64,000 nt of DNA from Flavobacterium limi (GTDB lineage: Bacteria > Bacteroidota > Bacteroidia > Flavobacteriales > Flavobacteriaceae), in assembly GCF_010645075.1 (NCBI RefSeq), contig NZ_JAADZV010000007.1, forward strand, positions 248,001 through 312,000, written 5' to 3'. The translations under genes were made by a program, and so were the position numbers. Position 1 is the first letter of the stretch; every line of letters begins with the position of its first letter. Under the pieces are notes generated by a model. That model was not told the DNA's origin and searched no databases. It saw only the letters and a program-made list of their open reading frames with translations. Of this stretch, positions 61,074-64,000 are shown one piece after another.

Positions 61074-61811
61074 ATGGCATTTTTACACTCTAAAAAAACT
61101 TCCAAAACTTATGTTGGAGGACCTTCTGAAATTCAAAATCCTGTAATCGACGGAATCACGATCGACTGTGTCATATTTGGATTCAATAAGGGAAACCTCG
61201 AAGTACTTCTGGCACATCATGCCGAAGGAGAAAGTATTGGAAAATGGGGACTTCTTGGAGGCTGGCTTAAAAAAGAAGAAAGTTCTGATGATGCAGCACA
61301 AAGAATTCTATTTGAATTAACTAGTCTGGACAACATTTATCTGGAACAGCTAAAAGCATTTACAGATCCAAACCGTGTACCCGGAAGGAGAGTTGTAACC
61401 ATTGGTTATTATACACTGGTAAACAGGGAAGATTATAATGTAAAAGCCGGACTTACCCTGATGGAAGCCACCTGGTACAAAATTAATGAACTGCCTGATC
61501 TGATTTTTGACCACAATGAAATCCTGCAATTCAGCTTAATGCAACTTCGTAACAGAGTGCGTCAGGCCCCAATCGGGTTCAATCTTTTGCCAGACAAATT
61601 CACTTTATTACAGTTAATGCATCTCTACGAAGAAATATTGGGAATCGAACTCGACAAATCCAATTTCCGAAGAAAAATTCTGCATATGAAATTGCTGGTT
61701 GCACTGGATGAAAAGCAACAGGATGTTTCGCACAGAGCGGCAAAACTCTACAAATTTGATTCAGAAATCTACGAAAAACTGACCGAAAAAGGGTTCAATT
61801 TTGAGTTTTAA
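61074..61811 (+). CDS. NrtR/AraR-like Nudix-winged-helix regulator, second of tandem pair
   Basis: 245 residues. Same two-domain build as the preceding gene, 20 bp away on the same strand. The C-terminal 86 residues differ from the paralogue at only five positions, while the Nudix half differs in many. The Nudix box is degenerate in the same way: GGWLKKEES..., RILFELTSL. Third-base changes across the matched segments indicate an old duplication under selection rather than a recent copy. The two may bind the same operator and respond to different ligands. Confidence 0.9.
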   Translation: MAFLHSKKTSKTYVGGPSEIQNPVIDGITIDCVIFGFNKGNLEVLLAHHAEGESIGKWGLLGGWLKKEESSDDAAQRILFELTSLDNIYLEQLKAFTDPNRVPGRRVVTIGYYTLVNREDYNVKAGLTLMEATWYKINELPDLIFDHNEILQFSLMQLRNRVRQAPIGFNLLPDKFTLLQLMHLYEEILGIELDKSNFRRKILHMKLLVALDEKQQDVSHRAAKLYKFDSEIYEKLTEKGFNFEF

Positions 61812-61876
61812 GACTGAAATTGGTTTTCAAAAACTAACTATCCGGCAACTACATTCCAGAATCCAAAACTTTGCGC

Positions 61877-61884
61877 TATATTTG
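61877..61884 (+). promoter_or_regulatory. -7 box for lepA
   Basis: TATATTTGCGCC at 61877-61888, exact TAnnTTTG with the GCGCC trailer, 89 bp before the lepA ATG. No -33 TTG at usual spacing. Confidence 0.55.
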
Positions 61885-61973
61885 CGCCTTAATAACACGC
61901 TCTAAAGTATTTACAGCAGAGCAAATTCATACCCAAAAATTACTAAAAACTCGTTTAGAGAATTGAATATAAA

Positions 61974-63770
61974 ATGAAGAAGATACGTAACTTTTGCATT
62001 ATTGCACACATTGACCATGGTAAGAGTACACTTGCAGACCGATTACTGGGCGCTACACAAACCGTTACAGCCCGTGAAGAAAAAGCACAATTGCTTGACA
62101 ACATGGACCTGGAACGTGAGCGTGGAATCACCATTAAAAGTCACGCCATCCAGATGGAGTACACTTACAAGGGAGAAGAATATATTTTAAATTTAATTGA
62201 CACTCCCGGTCACGTTGACTTTTCATACGAAGTTTCCCGGTCGATTGCTGCCTGCGAAGGTGCGCTTTTGATCGTTGATGCTGCACAAAGTATTCAGGCA
62301 CAAACGATTTCAAACTTATATTTAGCTTTAGAAAATGACCTGGAAATTATTCCGGTTTTAAATAAAGTAGATTTACCAAGTGCTAATCCTGAAGAAGTTA
62401 GTGATGATATTATCGATTTATTAGGATGTAAATTAGAAGATATTATTCATGCTTCGGGAAAAACAGGTTTTGGTGTTGAAAATATTCTTGCTGCCATTAT
62501 CGAAAAGATTCCTGCTCCAAAAGGAAATCCGGAAGAGCCATTACAGGCCTTGATTTTTGACTCGCATTATAATCCATTTAGAGGAATTGAAGTAATCTTT
62601 AGAGTTGTAAACGGCGAAATCAGAAAAGGGCAAAAAATTAAGTTCATGGCTACAGGTAATGAGTATTTTGCCGATGAAGTAGGTACTTTGAAACTGAATC
62701 AGGTTCCGAAAAATGTGATTTCGACAGGAGATGTTGGGTATTTGATTTCCGGCATTAAAGAAGCAAAAGAGGTAAAAGTGGGTGATACGATAACGGATGC
62801 CAAAGCCCCAACCACCAATATGATTACTGGCTTTGAGGATGTAAAACCAATGGTTTTCGCCGGAATTTACCCTGTTGACACGGAAGATTTTGAAGATTTA
62901 CGTGCCTCAATGGAAAAACTACAGTTAAATGATGCTTCGCTAGTATTTTCTGCAGAAAGTTCGGCCGCATTAGGTTTTGGTTTCCGTTGCGGTTTTTTAG
63001 GAATGTTACACATGGAAATTATCCAGGAACGTTTAGAGCGTGAGTTTAACATGACAGTAATTACTACTGTTCCAAACGTTTCATATTTGGCTTATACTAA
63101 AAAAGAACCAGATACTCCGATTATTGTAAACAACCCGAGTGACTTGCCTGAGGCTACAAAATTAGACCGGGTAGAAGAACCCTATATCAAAGCAACCATT
63201 ATTACCAAAGCTGATTTCGTGGGTAATGTTATGAGTTTGTGTATTGAAAAACGTGGACAAATTACCAATCAAACGTATTTAACTACAGAACGTGTTGAAT
63301 TGAATTTTGACATGCCACTGGCGGAGATTGTATTCGATTTCTACGATCGTTTAAAAACAGTTTCAAAAGGATATGCATCGTTTGATTATTCTCCAATTGG
63401 AATGAGAGAATCAAAATTGGTTAAAATGGATATTTTACTAAATGCCAATCAATTAGATGCACTTTCTGCCTTAATTCACGCTGATAACGCCTATACTATT
63501 GGTAAGAAAATGTGTGAAAAATTGCGTGAATTAATTCCGCGTCAGCAATTTGAAATTCCGATTCAGGCTTCAATTGGAGCGAAGATTATCGCTCGTGAAA
63601 CTATTAAAGCACTTCGTAAAGACGTTACTGCAAAATGTTACGGTGGGGATATTTCGCGTAAGCGTAAACTTTTGGAGAAACAGAAAAAAGGTAAAAAACG
63701 TATGAGACAGGTTGGAAACGTTGAGATTCCGCAAGAGGCGTTTATGGCTGTTTTGAAGCTTAACGACTAA
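61974..63770 (+). CDS. lepA: elongation factor 4
   Basis: 598 residues, full length. GTPase domain with G1 IDHGKSTL (AHIDHGKST near residue 10), DTPGHVD and NKVD; domain-specific C-terminal region with KRKRLLEKQKKGKKRMRQVGNV-type basic tail (KRKLLEKQKKGKKRMRQVG). Promotes back-translocation on ribosomes. Monocistronic here with own -7 box and terminator. Housekeeping gene that closes the polysaccharide locus side. Confidence 0.97.
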   Translation: MKKIRNFCIIAHIDHGKSTLADRLLGATQTVTAREEKAQLLDNMDLERERGITIKSHAIQMEYTYKGEEYILNLIDTPGHVDFSYEVSRSIAACEGALLIVDAAQSIQAQTISNLYLALENDLEIIPVLNKVDLPSANPEEVSDDIIDLLGCKLEDIIHASGKTGFGVENILAAIIEKIPAPKGNPEEPLQALIFDSHYNPFRGIEVIFRVVNGEIRKGQKIKFMATGNEYFADEVGTLKLNQVPKNVISTGDVGYLISGIKEAKEVKVGDTITDAKAPTTNMITGFEDVKPMVFAGIYPVDTEDFEDLRASMEKLQLNDASLVFSAESSAALGFGFRCGFLGMLHMEIIQERLEREFNMTVITTVPNVSYLAYTKKEPDTPIIVNNPSDLPEATKLDRVEEPYIKATIITKADFVGNVMSLCIEKRGQITNQTYLTTERVELNFDMPLAEIVFDFYDRLKTVSKGYASFDYSPIGMRESKLVKMDILLNANQLDALSALIHADNAYTIGKKMCEKLRELIPRQQFEIPIQASIGAKIIARETIKALRKDVTAKCYGGDISRKRKLLEKQKKGKKRMRQVGNVEIPQEAFMAVLKLND

Positions 63771-63809
63771 TTTTTAGAGAATAAAGTAAAAAACAAAGAA
63801 TATAACTAG

Positions 63810-63845
63810 ACCCAATAACTTTTGCGTTATTGGGTTTTCTTTTTT
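63810..63845 (+). terminator. lepA terminator
   Basis: ACCCAATAAC (63810-63819) pairs perfectly with GTTATTGGGT (63826-63835), six-base loop, then a T-rich tail (TTTCTTTTTT). It starts 40 bp after the lepA stop. Confidence 0.9.
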
Positions 63846-64000
63846 ACGAAATAAGCCCACCACAAATTCCTAATCCAATTAATAAATAAACCGCTCCCAA
63901 AATAAACAACACTTTTGCTGTTTTTGGATGGTTCTTTTTTACTGCAAACCCACCAATAGCTAATAAAATCGGAGGACCTACCATAATAGCAACAAAAAAT
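63844..64000 (-). CDS. C-terminal fragment of a two-helix membrane protein (5' end outside window)
   Basis: Minus-strand frame open from the window end to the TAA at 63846-63844. It encodes about 51 residues with two hydrophobic segments (IMVGPPILLAIGGFAV and VLFILGAVYLLIGLGICGGLI) split by a KKNHPKTAK loop. Converges with lepA; its stop lies in the T-tail of the lepA terminator. No family recognised from the fragment; integral membrane location is likely. Confidence 0.6.
   Translation of the reverse strand, partial: FFVAIMVGPPILLAIGGFAVKKNHPKTAKVLFILGAVYLLIGLGICGGLIS

Noticed and set aside
60337..61811. Functional Nudix hydrolases
   Set aside because: Two of the three RExxEE glutamates are Leu in both proteins; a C-terminal winged helix is present.
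1..64000. CRISPR arrays, tRNA/rRNA genes, insertion sequences or prophage
   Set aside because: No regularly spaced direct repeats, cloverleaf-like sequences, transposase or phage genes were found on reading both strands.

Overview
The window looks like a chromosomal segment from a Bacteroidota member, most likely Flavobacterium or a close relative. The evidence is the AT-rich sequence, start regions without Shine-Dalgarno sites, the -7 box TAnnTTTG upstream of many genes, a SusC/SusD pair, many signal-peptide lipoproteins, and a DUF3108-kynA-M23 unit beside hpd-hmgA.

Left part (1-33.8 kb) is mostly housekeeping. It opens with a small operon for ADP-ribose/NAD metabolism: an unknown gene cut by the window edge, an ADP-ribosylglycohydrolase, a nicotinamide phosphoribosyltransferase, and a rhodanese-like protein. 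A minus-strand yicC-(unknown)-gmk-nadD group follows. Next come an ArsC/Spx-like protein, a DinB-like protein, RlpA, a four-helix membrane protein, an orphan TonB-dependent receptor and pgi. After these are a divergent DoxX/HxlR pair, a DUF3108-kynA-M23-unknown operon, hpd and hmgA for tyrosine breakdown, a patatin/Omp85-type protein with uvrC, a desuccinylase-like/5-FTHF cyclo-ligase pair, pheS and cvpA. A Panacea-domain gene is paired with a small membrane protein, which is a plausible toxin-antitoxin module. An AraC-type regulator precedes a lipoprotein hydrolase and a small beta-barrel protein. A short two-hairpin RNA with its own -7 box and terminator is proposed at about 17.76-17.86 kb.

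Right part (33.8-61.8 kb) is one large polysaccharide utilisation locus on the minus strand: SusC, SusD, a PKD-type surface lipoprotein, GH2, GH31, GH97, GH39, GH3, two GH5 endoglucanase-like enzymes (one with a BACON domain), a sialate-O-acetylesterase/CE20-like esterase, GH43 and GH95. This set matches the side chains and backbone of fucosylated, acetylated xyloglucan: endo-glucanase, alpha-xylosidase, beta-galactosidase, alpha-L-fucosidase, arabinofuranosidase, acetylesterase and beta-glucosidase. There is no hybrid two-component system or ECF sigma/anti-sigma pair. Instead, two tandem Nudix-winged-helix (NrtR/AraR-like) regulators with degenerate Nudix boxes are divergent from susC. Their DNA-binding halves are nearly identical and their sensor halves differ. 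Hairpins at several gene junctions suggest that the locus is split into segments with different RNA levels. lepA and a partial membrane gene close the window.

No tRNA, rRNA, CRISPR array, insertion sequence or prophage was seen. Intergenic regions carry short modular inverted repeats in several copies.
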